Source: Coriobacteriales bacterium
GTDB lineage: Bacteria; Actinomycetota; Coriobacteriia; Coriobacteriales; UBA8131
Reading direction: 5' to 3'
Length of the DNA stretch: 12,207 nucleotides
NCBI GenBank assembly: GCA_031286975.1
Contig: JAITTM010000112.1
Span: forward strand, 1-12,207
The notes under the pieces are model-generated. The model saw only the letters and a list, made by a program, of their open reading frames with translations. It did not search any database and was not told where the DNA came from. The position numbers and the translations under genes are program-made. Each line of letters starts with the position of its first letter. Within the stretch, counting starts at the first letter, position 1. Below are positions 1-6,288 of the stretch, piece after piece.

Positions 1-213
1 GAGGGCACAGGCACCCATGAGCTTATCATCCAACGTGGTGGCGGTGGCACCACCCCCACCACCCCCACCAACCCCACCAACCCCGCAGTGTCTCCACAGA
101 CCGGAGACAGCCTGCTGCCCGTGTGGCTTGCCCTCATCTTGGCAAGTGGGGGTCTTGTGTGTTTGTGCGCCTGGAGTGCTCGTCTGGATGCACCACGGCG
201 CAAGAAGCGCTGA
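1..213 (+). CDS. C-terminal end of a sortase-anchored surface protein (partial)
   Basis: This is an open frame entering from the left edge, with codons starting at position 1 and a TGA stop at 211-213; the start lies outside the window. The visible 70 residues form a textbook cell-wall sorting tail: a Gly-rich stretch, a low-complexity Thr/Pro/Asn spacer (about positions 55-93), an SPQTGD motif in the place of LPXTG, a hydrophobic segment (LLPVWLALILASGGLVCLCA), and a short basic tail ending RRKKR. Sortase would cut between Thr and Gly and join the protein to the cell wall. The motif has Ser in place of the usual Leu; such variants occur in Actinobacteria. The function of the main body cannot be seen. 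The hairpin at 294-351 probably ends its transcript. The tail architecture is very clear; only the ligand or adhesin role is unknown. Confidence 0.85.
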   Translation, partial: EGTGTHELIIQRGGGGTTPTTPTNPTNPAVSPQTGDSLLPVWLALILASGGLVCLCAWSARLDAPRRKKR

Positions 214-293
214 GGGTCTGTCGCGCCGCCGCACCACGGCACAAGAAGGGCTCACAGCGCGCGCGCAGGCAATCGCGCTTTTCAAGGGCGGGA

Positions 294-351
294 AGCCAGG
301 GGGACGGGGGAGTCAAGGCATGTGTCCCTTTGACTCCCCGCCCTGGCTTTT
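294..351 (+). terminator. Imperfect hairpin terminator after the surface protein gene
   Basis: The left arm starts AGCCAGGG at 294 and continues as GGGGAGTCAA. The right arm is TTGACTCCCC then CCCTGGCT, ending at 348, followed by TTT. The arms pair with one small internal bulge (GGAC). The poly-T is short, so this is a moderate rho-independent terminator for the gene ending at 213. The sequence TGGCTCCCCGCCCTGG at about 391-406 repeats the right arm and may help stop the convergent minus-strand operon. Confidence 0.55.
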
Positions 352-429
352 CTCGAACGGATGACACCATTGCGCTTGATGCCTGCTCTCTGGCTCCCCG
401 CCCTGGGTTCCCCCCAAAATAGCAGGCTT

Positions 430-1005
430 TCAGCAGCCCAGTTGGGTTTCTACCTCTTTTGGGTAGCCAGCGCTAAGCCAGTCGTCCATGCCGTTTTTGA
501 GCAGGCGGATCCTGGCGGGGTCGTAGCCGTTATCGAGCAGTATCTTCCAACCGCCCTGCTCCTCCCTGGTGTTGAGAAAGACGAGCACGAACTCCTTGTC
601 ATGGGGGATGCTGTAGAGACGCTCTTCAAGGGTCTTGTAGGGGGTCCACTTTGCATTAGGGATATGCCCCAGGGCAAAGTGGCTGTAGAGACGAGCGTCA
701 AATATGGGGATGCCCGAGCCACTTTGCAGCAGGTCGTTGAGCTCAGCGGCGGTCAGGTAGTTCTCGCTGGGAATCTCGCTCCCCGCCCCGCCCCCTGTAT
801 CGCCCGAGGTCGCCCCGCTCCCCGCCGTCCCGTCCGACCCTCCAGGCGCCGCTGCGGCGGGCTCGCTTGGTTCGCTTGCAGGGTCAGTGCCCGTGCAGCC
901 GCCCAGCCCGCCCACAAGCAGCAGCCCGCAGGCAAGCAGCAGCCCGCAGGCAAGCAACCGCAACACACGCAGGGGAGAAGGGGGAGCAGCAGGTCTATCA
1001 AGCAT
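430..1005 (-). CDS. Rhodanese-fold lipoprotein lacking the catalytic cysteine
   Basis: A 191-residue protein. The chosen start is the ATG at 1005, because GGAG sits 7 bases upstream; an in-frame ATG at 1020 has no such site. Residues 1-37 are a lipoprotein signal peptide with lipobox LGGC (Cys37). A Gly/Ser/Pro-rich linker follows to about residue 80, then one rhodanese domain (about 84-183) with the DAR (103-105) and GHIPNA (113-118) signatures. The active-site loop reads VLVFLNTREEQGG, so the position normally held by the sulfur-carrying Cys is Leu144; the only other Cys in the mature protein is the last residue, Cys191. It is therefore probably a binding or docking module and not a sulfurtransferase. 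The start overlaps the upstream transporter gene by 8 bases, so it is translationally coupled to a YeeE-type importer. An outward-facing sulfur-compound handling role is inferred. The signal peptide contains an 18-bp tandem duplication. Confidence 0.85.
   Translation of the reverse strand: MLDRPAAPPSPLRVLRLLACGLLLACGLLLVGGLGGCTGTDPASEPSEPAAAAPGGSDGTAGSGATSGDTGGGAGSEIPSENYLTAAELNDLLQSGSGIPIFDARLYSHFALGHIPNAKWTPYKTLEERLYSIPHDKEFVLVFLNTREEQGGWKILLDNGYDPARIRLLKNGMDDWLSAGYPKEVETQLGC
915..956. repeat. 18-bp tandem repeat inside a signal peptide
   Basis: Two full copies of CAAGCAGCAGCCCGCAGG begin at 915 and 933, and a partial third copy (CAAGCA) begins at 951. On the minus strand they encode the repeated LLACGL segment in the hydrophobic core of the rhodanese lipoprotein signal peptide. 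Confidence 0.9.
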
Positions 1006-1564
1006 CGGTTTTCTCCGCATCTGTACGACCGGTTTTGCCTTTGATCTCTGTCAGCCAAAAAAACACCGCAACCATCAGCGCGAATATGGCGATGAACAGC
1101 CAGTGGTTCACGCGCAGCGCGGTTTCGAGCGTCAGCGCCTCGGGGGGAGCCAGGTCGAGCAGCGGCAGAAAAAGCGTCTCGTAGGTGGCACCAAAGAGCA
1201 TACCTCCCGTGACAAAGCCCAGCCCGCCAGCAACCAGGTAATCCAGGTTGCCCTGGCCCGCGCCGGTCAGCACCGTGCCGGGGCACATGCCGGCGATCGC
1301 CATGCCCGCTCCAAAGATGAGGCCGCCCACGATGTTGCCCACAGAGTAGGTCTCGGGCAGGCTGGCGATTTCAAGTAAGCCGAGGTCTTTGAGTGCATAG
1401 ATGCCCACCATGGCAACCAGAATGGCGCTGAGCATGAACTTCATCAGGGTAAAATCTCTAAACCGGAACTGGTTGACGACCTTGTCATAATGGGTCAACC
1501 CCGCCTTTTGCAACAAAAAACCAAACACCAGGCCAAGGGCGAGTGCGCTAAGGACGACTTGCAT
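998..1564 (-). CDS. YeeE/YedE-family sulfur transporter, second half-size subunit
   Basis: A 188-residue polytopic membrane protein. The start is the ATG at 1564, preceded by GGCAGGAGGT at ideal spacing inside the end of the upstream gene. It shows the family signature GAGMAIAGMCPGT, with the conserved Cys at residue 94, and several hydrophobic segments (about residues 3-20, 40-58, 75-97, 105-130 and 152-175). Full-length YeeE (about 350 residues, a thiosulfate importer in characterised members) contains two such halves, each with a Cys in the conduit. Here the two halves are separate genes totalling 359 residues, as in the paired PmpA/PmpB-type arrangement. It probably forms a heterodimeric importer of thiosulfate or a related sulfur compound with the product of 1566-2081; the substrate is inferred. 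The C-terminus (KGKTGRTDAEKTDA) is hydrophilic. Confidence 0.85.
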   Translation of the reverse strand: MQVVLSALALGLVFGFLLQKAGLTHYDKVVNQFRFRDFTLMKFMLSAILVAMVGIYALKDLGLLEIASLPETYSVGNIVGGLIFGAGMAIAGMCPGTVLTGAGQGNLDYLVAGGLGFVTGGMLFGATYETLFLPLLDLAPPEALTLETALRVNHWLFIAIFALMVAVFFWLTEIKGKTGRTDAEKTDA

Positions 1565-1565
1565 C

Positions 1566-2081
1566 TCAGTACCTCCTGCCATAGAGCAGCCTGGTCACCA
1601 GGATACCGGCGGCAAAGCAGGCAACGATGAACAGGAGCCCCGACGGCGCCAGCAGCATGGTGCCCGAGATGCCCAGACCGCTGGTGCATCCACCCGCGAT
1701 GCCCGCGCCAAACTGGATGATGACGCTGCCCATAAACACCAGCACCCAGCGCTTGGCTCTGCTGGGCCCAAAGTTGTCAACCCACTCTTTATCAGGGAGA
1801 AGCCTGAGCTTGAAGTCGCCCGAAAGCAAACTGGCGACGAGGGCACCCAAGAACATGCCCGCGAACTGGATGAGATGGAAGCTGATTTGCGGCGGCACAA
1901 CCAGACTGAAGAATATCGAGTCAGCAAGCGGCAGATGCAGCGTTGTTGCCAGGAGGCTTGCCAGATCCTCAAACCCGCCCGACACCGAGAGTATCCTGTT
2001 GGCAAGAGCGTAGTTGGCAACCGCCAGCACGCCCAGAAGCGAGCCGGCAACCCATGGCGACCATCGTTTCTCCCTGAACAT
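1566..2081 (-). CDS. YeeE/YedE-family sulfur transporter, first half-size subunit
   Basis: A 171-residue polytopic membrane protein. The ATG at 2081 was chosen because GGAGAGG lies 4 bases upstream; a longer frame reaching 2204 begins with non-hydrophobic, unlikely sequence. The first hydrophobic segment spans about residues 10-27; others are near 68-87 and 112-165. The family signature is GAGIAGGCTSG with Cys132, the counterpart of the Cys in the partner subunit. It is the first gene of the minus-strand operon; its TGA at 1566-1568 is one base from the next ATG, so the two subunits are probably made in equal amounts. The conserved Cys residues of YeeE relay thiosulfate through the membrane in characterised homologues. 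It is divergently arranged to the triheme molybdopterin-fold gene at 2290. Confidence 0.85.
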   Translation of the reverse strand: MFREKRWSPWVAGSLLGVLAVANYALANRILSVSGGFEDLASLLATTLHLPLADSIFFSLVVPPQISFHLIQFAGMFLGALVASLLSGDFKLRLLPDKEWVDNFGPSRAKRWVLVFMGSVIIQFGAGIAGGCTSGLGISGTMLLAPSGLLFIVACFAAGILVTRLLYGRRY

Positions 2082-2117
2082 TAAACCTCTCCGCTCATGC
2101 TCAATGTGCGCCCTCCT

Positions 2118-2133
2118 GAGTATACGAGTATAC
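2118..2133 (-). promoter_or_regulatory. Candidate -10 region(s) of the YeeE operon
   Basis: The 8-mer GAGTATAC occurs twice in tandem (2118-2125, 2126-2133). On the minus strand each copy gives a good TATACT -10 box, 38-52 bases upstream of the start at 2081. No convincing -35 is seen; a run of G (minus strand) lies just upstream. The doubled box could give two start sites or serve as an operator. Confidence 0.4.
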
Positions 2134-2190
2134 ACCCCCCCTGCCGCCTTTGCCCAGCCGCTGCCGCTGCCCCATGGTGCCTTGCGCCTT

Positions 2191-2220
2191 GTGGCATCTC
2201 CCAAAGACTAGGTTTACAAT
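2191..2220 (+). promoter_or_regulatory. Candidate promoter for the triheme molybdopterin-fold gene
   Basis: GTGGCA (2191-2196), an 18-base spacer and TACAAT (2215-2220) form a plausible housekeeping promoter about 70 bases ahead of the ATG at 2290. The same GTGGCATC start with an 18-base spacer appears at the tRNA-Ser promoter (11453-11482). Confidence 0.45.
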
Positions 2221-2289
2221 GACCGCAGCAGACAATTCACGATGGAAGCTCTTTGCGTACGCAGTAAGGACACGAGGAAGGAAGGTGCT

Positions 2290-3885
2290 ATGAAGAACAA
2301 GAAGGCTCTGATCCTGACGGCTTCGCTGGCGCTTGTTGCAGGAGTGTTCACGCTGAGCGTTGTGGCCTGCGCGCCACAGGACACAAAGGACAAGGACGGC
2401 CAAACAACCACACCAACGGATGGGCTGGTTGTGCCCTACAGCTTGGATGCCTATGATGCCTACAACCCGGTGGTCAAAACGTTGGCAGACGGCACAGAGG
2501 TGCAGCGCACCCCCAGCGAGGGCCTGGTATTCACCACGCTGGACGGCTCGTACACCTATCACACGCCCGAGCGAACCGTGCCCTACAACACGTACTATCT
2601 CAAGGCCGACCAAAAGGGCTGCAACGCCTGCCACAGCGACCTGGCTGATACCCTCGCCACCATGGAATACAAGCATGTCGACCTGCGCAACGCGATGGGT
2701 CTGCAGGTGACCGTGCAGATGTGCAAGGATTGTCACACCTTTGGCAATGGTTATCTCACCAACCAGTACTCCTTTGGCTCGCTGGTGCACGGCATCCATC
2801 AAGGCGTCGAGCAAGCGGGCTGCTGGAACTGCCATGTGGGCACCGGGAGCGGCGACGGCATGCAACTTTGGGACGAGGTCAAGCACGGGCAACTGCGCGG
2901 CATCACGCCGCTGGCAGAGGTGCCGGGCGACTTTAGTTACGATCAGGACAAGATTACCGCCGCTGAGGATCTGTTTGATTTTGGCTGGGACTACTTTGAG
3001 TGGGACTACATCCGCTCCGAGAACACGGCAAACAACACGCCGCTTGACCAGGAGTTGTTTGACACTTGGACGGTCACCATCTCGGGGGAGGTTAACCAGG
3101 AGGTCACCTACACGCTGCCTGAGCTTATCGAGAAGTTTGGGGGTGTCACCGTGCCCATCACCCTACACTGCACACTCAACCCCATTGGCGGCCCGCTCAT
3201 CGGCAATAGCAACTTCACCGGTGTGCCGCTCACCAAGGTCCTAGCCGAGGCGGGCATCAGCCCCACCGCCGCAGGCTTCACCTTCATGGCGCCCGACGGC
3301 TTTACCGAAAGCATAAAGATGCCGTCCTTCTCCGAGGCTTATTTTGCCTATCAAATCGACGGCGTGCCCCTGAGCTGGGCACACGGTTATCCCGTTACCA
3401 TGGTGGTGCCCGGTGCCGCTGCGCCGGCCAGCGTCAAGGAGGTGAGCGACGTTGTGGTCTTTGGCCCCGAGGAGGCCGCTGAGATCCACGAGTGGGAGGG
3501 CTGGCCCCTGGAAACCGAGGGCGACTACTACACCTCGGGCGGCTGGCCCCTCAATGACGCAAACGGCTACCGCAACAAGCCCAATGTCGGGCTGTTCGAC
3601 TTTGTGGAGGGGCAGATCATCACGATTGGCGAGCCCTATGAGTTCAGCGGCTATGCCACGGCCTACAACACCAAGATCGCCGCCGTTGAGTTCTCGCTGG
3701 ACGGGGGTGTCAACTGGACGCGCTACGAGACCCCCAACGTCAACACTGACAGCTGGGTCATCTGGCATCTGACCTACACGCCCACCGACGATTCAGCCTA
3801 CGTGCTGTCCATCCGCTCGGTTGGCGAGGACGGCTCGGTAACCCACGAGCCCCTCGAGTACCTGTTCAACGCGAAGCCGGAATAA
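2290..3885 (+). CDS. Triheme c-type cytochrome fused to a molybdopterin-type oxidoreductase domain, lipoprotein
   Basis: A 531-residue protein. The start is the ATG at 2290 behind AGGAAGGAAGG; an upstream in-frame ATG at 2242 lacks a signal-like start. The lipoprotein signal has lipobox VVAC (Cys27). Three CXXCH heme c sites follow: CNACH (111-115), CKDCH (145-149) and CWNCH (178-182). Residues about 258-425 match the oxidoreductase molybdopterin-binding fold of sulfite oxidase/YedY, beginning TWTVTISGEV, with the candidate Mo-ligand Cys294 in LHCTLNP and a late HGYPVTMVVPG motif. Residues about 445-531 resemble the Ig-like Mo-co dimerisation domain. The usual RNH pterin motif before the domain is not seen (IRSEN instead), and the signal has no twin arginine, so cofactor loading is uncertain. 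It probably passes electrons between an external substrate and a membrane cytochrome. It is divergent from a sulfur importer, so a sulfur-oxyanion substrate is inferred. Confidence 0.88.
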   Translation: MKNKKALILTASLALVAGVFTLSVVACAPQDTKDKDGQTTTPTDGLVVPYSLDAYDAYNPVVKTLADGTEVQRTPSEGLVFTTLDGSYTYHTPERTVPYNTYYLKADQKGCNACHSDLADTLATMEYKHVDLRNAMGLQVTVQMCKDCHTFGNGYLTNQYSFGSLVHGIHQGVEQAGCWNCHVGTGSGDGMQLWDEVKHGQLRGITPLAEVPGDFSYDQDKITAAEDLFDFGWDYFEWDYIRSENTANNTPLDQELFDTWTVTISGEVNQEVTYTLPELIEKFGGVTVPITLHCTLNPIGGPLIGNSNFTGVPLTKVLAEAGISPTAAGFTFMAPDGFTESIKMPSFSEAYFAYQIDGVPLSWAHGYPVTMVVPGAAAPASVKEVSDVVVFGPEEAAEIHEWEGWPLETEGDYYTSGGWPLNDANGYRNKPNVGLFDFVEGQIITIGEPYEFSGYATAYNTKIAAVEFSLDGGVNWTRYETPNVNTDSWVIWHLTYTPTDDSAYVLSIRSVGEDGSVTHEPLEYLFNAKPE

Positions 3886-3896
3886 GGAGCTGCGAC

Positions 3897-4709
3897 ATGA
3901 ACACAAGAAGCAAAAAGGCCCTGAGCCTTATCACAACAGGAACCGTGGTATCCCTGACGGCGCTCGCATCGCCGGTCTTTGGGCAAGGCGCTGACAGCCA
4001 GGCAAACGCCGCACAGACGGGTGCCCCGCAGCCTGCCGTCCCCGCAGTCACGCAAACGCTGGAGTCGCAAGCCAACGCCCCCGCCAGGGTTCCCAACATC
4101 CAGGGCGAGTTTGCCTACAACCAGGGGGTCACCGCGGGCAACGACCTGCTCTATAAGGCCCTCTATCAGCGCTCCGACTTCATCTGTGGGGCCAAAGGCG
4201 TTGATGCTGCTAAAAAAACCGTGGCCACCAACGCCATCACCGTCACGGGCGAGGTGCAGCTCGTTGGCGCGTATGCTCTGGCTGAGCTTGAGGAGAAGTA
4301 CCCCGTGCGCAAGGTCATGGGCTGCACCTGCGCCGCCAACCCGGCAGACGGGCGCGCTAGCGCAAACGCCGAGGTCACGGGCTTCTTGCTCTCTGGCTTG
4401 CTCAAAGATGTTGTGGTGGCAGAAGACGCCAACACCATCACCTTTGTGAGCGCCGACGGTTACGAGGTCGCCTTTCCCTTGCGCTACGTGACCCAGCGCT
4501 ACAGCATCATCGTCACAGGCATCAACGGCGAGGCTGCCACAGATGCCGTTGGCATCAGCAACCAACTGTGGCTCGGCTCGACATCAGCCCGCTACTTTGC
4601 CCAGAACATCGTCGAGATACGCATCACGCACGAGCAGACGCCGCCCCCCGTGCCCACGGCACCCAAAGGCGCAAATCTCCCCAACGTTGGCATCACGGCA
4701 GGGGAGTGA
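3897..4709 (+). CDS. Exported molybdopterin-type oxidoreductase domain protein, ended early by an in-frame TGA
   Basis: A 270-residue protein starting 11 bases after the stop of the upstream gene, with AAGGAG 6 bases before the ATG. It has a Sec-type signal peptide (residues 1 to about 30; no twin arginine), an Ala/Gln/Pro-rich linker, and a molybdopterin-binding-like domain (about 112-250) starting AITVTGEV, with Cys143 in MGCTC aligning to Cys294 of its neighbour. It has no CXXCH heme sites, and the late HGxP...VVPG motif is replaced by SNQLWLGSTSARYF. The frame ends in NLPNVGITAGE then TGA (4707-4709); the neighbour has NKPNVG at the same place and runs on into a dimerisation domain. That missing domain is found at once downstream in the same frame (4716-5009). 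It is either a recent nonsense mutation, a natural two-piece gene, or a stop that is read through. It probably works with the upstream triheme protein. Confidence 0.8.
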   Translation: MNTRSKKALSLITTGTVVSLTALASPVFGQGADSQANAAQTGAPQPAVPAVTQTLESQANAPARVPNIQGEFAYNQGVTAGNDLLYKALYQRSDFICGAKGVDAAKKTVATNAITVTGEVQLVGAYALAELEEKYPVRKVMGCTCAANPADGRASANAEVTGFLLSGLLKDVVVAEDANTITFVSADGYEVAFPLRYVTQRYSIIVTGINGEAATDAVGISNQLWLGSTSARYFAQNIVEIRITHEQTPPPVPTAPKGANLPNVGITAGE

Positions 4710-4715
4710 CCAGGC

Positions 4716-5009
4716 ATGTTGCGCGCGCTCACAGGAATCGCCGGACAGCCACTGACCGTTGAGGGTTATGCGCAGGACTTTGGCATTCCGGTGAGCGCCG
4801 TGCAATTCTCGTGCGACGACGGAGAAACCTGGACATCGTACGATCTGCAAAACGCGGATGCGGATAAAAACGTCAACTGGTCGTTCACGTTCACTCTTTC
4901 AGAGCCCGGACGCTATCGCCTACTCGTGCGTGCCGTGACCCAAGACGGCCGCACAACCCCTGACCCAGCAACCGCCACCATCGACATACGCCAGGCAAAC
5001 ACCAACTAA
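4716..5009 (+). CDS. Detached Mo-co dimerisation-type domain of the preceding oxidoreductase
   Basis: 97 residues, in the same reading frame as 3897-4709 and separated from it only by the TGA and two codons. The sequence (GQPLTVEGYAQDF, VSAVQFSCDDGETWTSYD, GRYRLLVRAVTQDG) matches the C-terminal Ig-like domain of the neighbour at 2290 (GEPYEFSGYATAY, IAAVEFSLDGGVNWTRYE). An ATG at 4716 has GGGGAG 9 bases upstream, so re-initiation is possible, but the product would have no signal peptide and could not reach its partner outside the cell on its own. This favours readthrough or a degraded gene. The call as a domain is firm; whether it is translated separately is not. Confidence 0.65.
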   Translation: MLRALTGIAGQPLTVEGYAQDFGIPVSAVQFSCDDGETWTSYDLQNADADKNVNWSFTFTLSEPGRYRLLVRAVTQDGRTTPDPATATIDIRQANTN

Positions 5010-5012
5010 GCT

Positions 5013-5034
5013 ACAAGCATGTCGGCGTGCTTGT
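5013..5034 (+). terminator. Stem-loop after the split oxidoreductase
   Basis: ACAAGCATG and CGTGCTTGT form a 9-bp stem (one G-U pair) around a TCGG tetraloop, 4 bases after the TAA at 5007-5009. There is no immediate T run, so it is a weak terminator or an mRNA 3'-end stabiliser. Confidence 0.45.
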
Positions 5035-5201
5035 GAACGCCTTGCCCGATTTTCACATAGCCCGCAAACACGCGGTGCCCTCGACGTTTTGGGAGCACCC
5101 ACCCCTGCTGTACTTTTCTGGGGCTTTCGGCTACCCTTTCTCTACTATCAATATGCAAACGCTTTGATAGACATTACAGGGAGGATAGAGAGGGGAACAG
5201 C

Positions 5202-5951
5202 ATGAAAAAAGCACTGCTACTGTTGTTTGCGGGGGCACTCGCCTTTGCGCTCGTAGGCTGTGGAGGCTCGGAGCCACCTGAGCCCACACCGGAGGGGCCC
5301 GACGCTGAGCTGCCTCTCACAACGCCAGACCCGGACCCGGAACCGGAGCCAGATCCAGTGAAGACGCCAAAGCCAAGCGCAGATGCCACCTTTGACGCAG
5401 CAACTGCACTTGGGCTCGACTCGACCTCCAAGGACAATCCGGCCAAACTCAACCAGTGGATCGCCACGATGAAGTACTGCAGCGCATCGAAACAAGACGA
5501 GTTGGTGTATGTGCGGGTGACGGAACTCATACGCGACCAAACCAGGGTGCAGGCTGCAATCGACGCCTATAACAAAACCCCCTATTCGCGCCCCATCGAG
5601 CCACTCAAAGAAGATGACCTGGAATACCTCATCCTCACCTATCAGGTCTATTTCCCCGAGGACTATCCTGTGGATCCAGAGCTCGGCAGCACGAATACCG
5701 CCGTCACGTTTGCCCTCGCAAACTATGAAGGCGGGGGTTTTGAGAATGCGAACGGAAGCGTCTATATCGGTCTGGGAGTCCCCGTTCAAGACATCTCGAC
5801 TCGCATCGAGTATCCGGACAGTATCAAGCCCGGTGAGGTTTGGGCAGACGGACAGAATGTGTTTGTAATGGTTAAGGGGACGACAGACTTCCTCGTCCAG
5901 ACCTATTACTTCACTGACGCCGGCCAACAGGACATCTGGTTCAAGGAGTAA
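5202..5951 (+). CDS. Lipoprotein of unknown function
   Basis: A 249-residue protein with GAGAGGGG 6 bases before the ATG. The signal peptide has lipobox LVGC (Cys20). A Pro/Glu/Asp-rich spacer (about 21-55, with repeated DP and EP pairs) precedes a globular domain of about 190 residues. That domain starts with a helical stretch (NQWIATMKYCSASKQDELVY) and continues with alternating hydrophobic and polar segments (EYLILTYQVYFPEDYPV, FVMVKGTTDFLVQTYYF) that look like a beta-sandwich. I do not recognise the family; DUF4352-like lipoprotein domains of Gram-positive bacteria are a loose resemblance only. It stands alone between a stem-loop and a terminator, so it is probably its own transcript. It has no heme or metal motifs. 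Confidence 0.8.
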   Translation: MKKALLLLFAGALAFALVGCGGSEPPEPTPEGPDAELPLTTPDPDPEPEPDPVKTPKPSADATFDAATALGLDSTSKDNPAKLNQWIATMKYCSASKQDELVYVRVTELIRDQTRVQAAIDAYNKTPYSRPIEPLKEDDLEYLILTYQVYFPEDYPVDPELGSTNTAVTFALANYEGGGFENANGSVYIGLGVPVQDISTRIEYPDSIKPGEVWADGQNVFVMVKGTTDFLVQTYYFTDAGQQDIWFKE

Positions 5952-5992
5952 GCTCACAAGCGGCTTTCAATCACCATATCCCACACACAAAA

Positions 5993-6021
5993 CAGGGAGC
6001 CCCCAGGGCTCCCTGATTCAA
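5993..6021 (-). terminator. Terminator of tRNA-Ala, probably bidirectional
   Basis: A perfect 10-bp stem, CAGGGAGCCC (5993-6002) and GGGCTCCCTG (6006-6015), has a 3-base loop. On the minus strand it is followed by TTTTGTGTG, a good T tract just beyond the 3' end of tRNA-Ala. On the plus strand it is followed by ATTCAATTTT, so it may also end the lipoprotein transcript from 5202. Confidence 0.8.
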
Positions 6022-6024
6022 TTT

Positions 6025-6100
6025 TGGTGGAGGTAATGGGACTCGAACCCACGACATCTAGCTTGCAAAGCTAGCGCTCTCCCAGCTGAGCTATACCCCC
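6025..6100 (-). tRNA. tRNA-Ala (anticodon TGC)
   Basis: A 76-base cloverleaf including an encoded CCA end (6025-6027). The acceptor pairs GGGGGTA with TACCTCC. The anticodon loop reads CTTTGCAAG in context, giving TGC, and the T-arm contains GGGTTCGAGTCCC. Confidence 0.97.
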
Positions 6101-6126
6101 ACGGGGTGGTGAACCTGCGATTAAGC

Positions 6127-6156
6127 AGTATACCGTACTTCTCCATAAGGAGAAAA
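6127..6156 (-). promoter_or_regulatory. Candidate promoter of tRNA-Ala
   Basis: On the minus strand a TATACT -10 (6132-6127) lies 26 bases before the tRNA 5' end, with a weak TTTTCT -35 (6156-6151) at an 18-base spacer. It lies just after the terminator of tRNA-Ile. Confidence 0.5.
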
Positions 6157-6202
6157 TAATAAACGCCCTAGCGGCGACTCGGCTAGCGCTAGAGCGTTTA
6201 TT
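6153..6202 (-). terminator. Terminator of tRNA-Ile
   Basis: The arms at 6158-6173 and 6187-6202 are 16 bases each with one mismatch around a 13-base loop. On the minus strand the hairpin runs into TTATTATTTTCTCC. It lies between the two tRNA genes and so separates their transcripts. Confidence 0.7.
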
Positions 6203-6211
6203 GCTGCGGTA

Positions 6212-6288
6212 TGGTGGGCCCGATTGGATTCGAACCAATGACCTCACGGTTATCAGCCGTGCGCTCTAACCAACTGAGCTACGGGCCC
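6212..6288 (-). tRNA. tRNA-Ile (anticodon GAT)
   Basis: A 77-base cloverleaf including CCA (6212-6214). The acceptor pairs GGGCCCG with CGGGCCC. The anticodon loop CTGATAA gives GAT, and the T-arm contains TGGTTCGAATCCA. Confidence 0.97.

Noticed and set aside
915..956. Tandem repeats as a CRISPR array
   Set aside because: The units are contiguous with no unique spacers and lie inside a coding sequence.
361..1044. Long plus-strand open frame across the rhodanese gene
   Set aside because: It lies antisense to a gene with a lipobox and rhodanese motifs; its own product is low-complexity with no signal or domain.
2101..2892. Long minus-strand open frame over the start of the triheme gene
   Set aside because: It is antisense to CXXCH-containing coding sequence; frames stay open because of GC-rich codon use, and there is no recognisable product.
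3798..4565. Long minus-strand open frame over the split oxidoreductase
   Set aside because: It is a shadow of the plus-strand coding frame, with no ribosome binding site or known motif.
4707..4750. TGA at 4707 as a selenocysteine codon
   Set aside because: No convincing bacterial SECIS hairpin with a GGTC- or GGTT-type apical loop is seen just downstream, and the site is in an interdomain linker where a redox residue has no clear role.
5217..5957. Minus-strand open frame nearly as long as the lipoprotein gene
   Set aside because: The plus frame has a ribosome binding site, signal peptide and lipobox; the minus frame has none of these.
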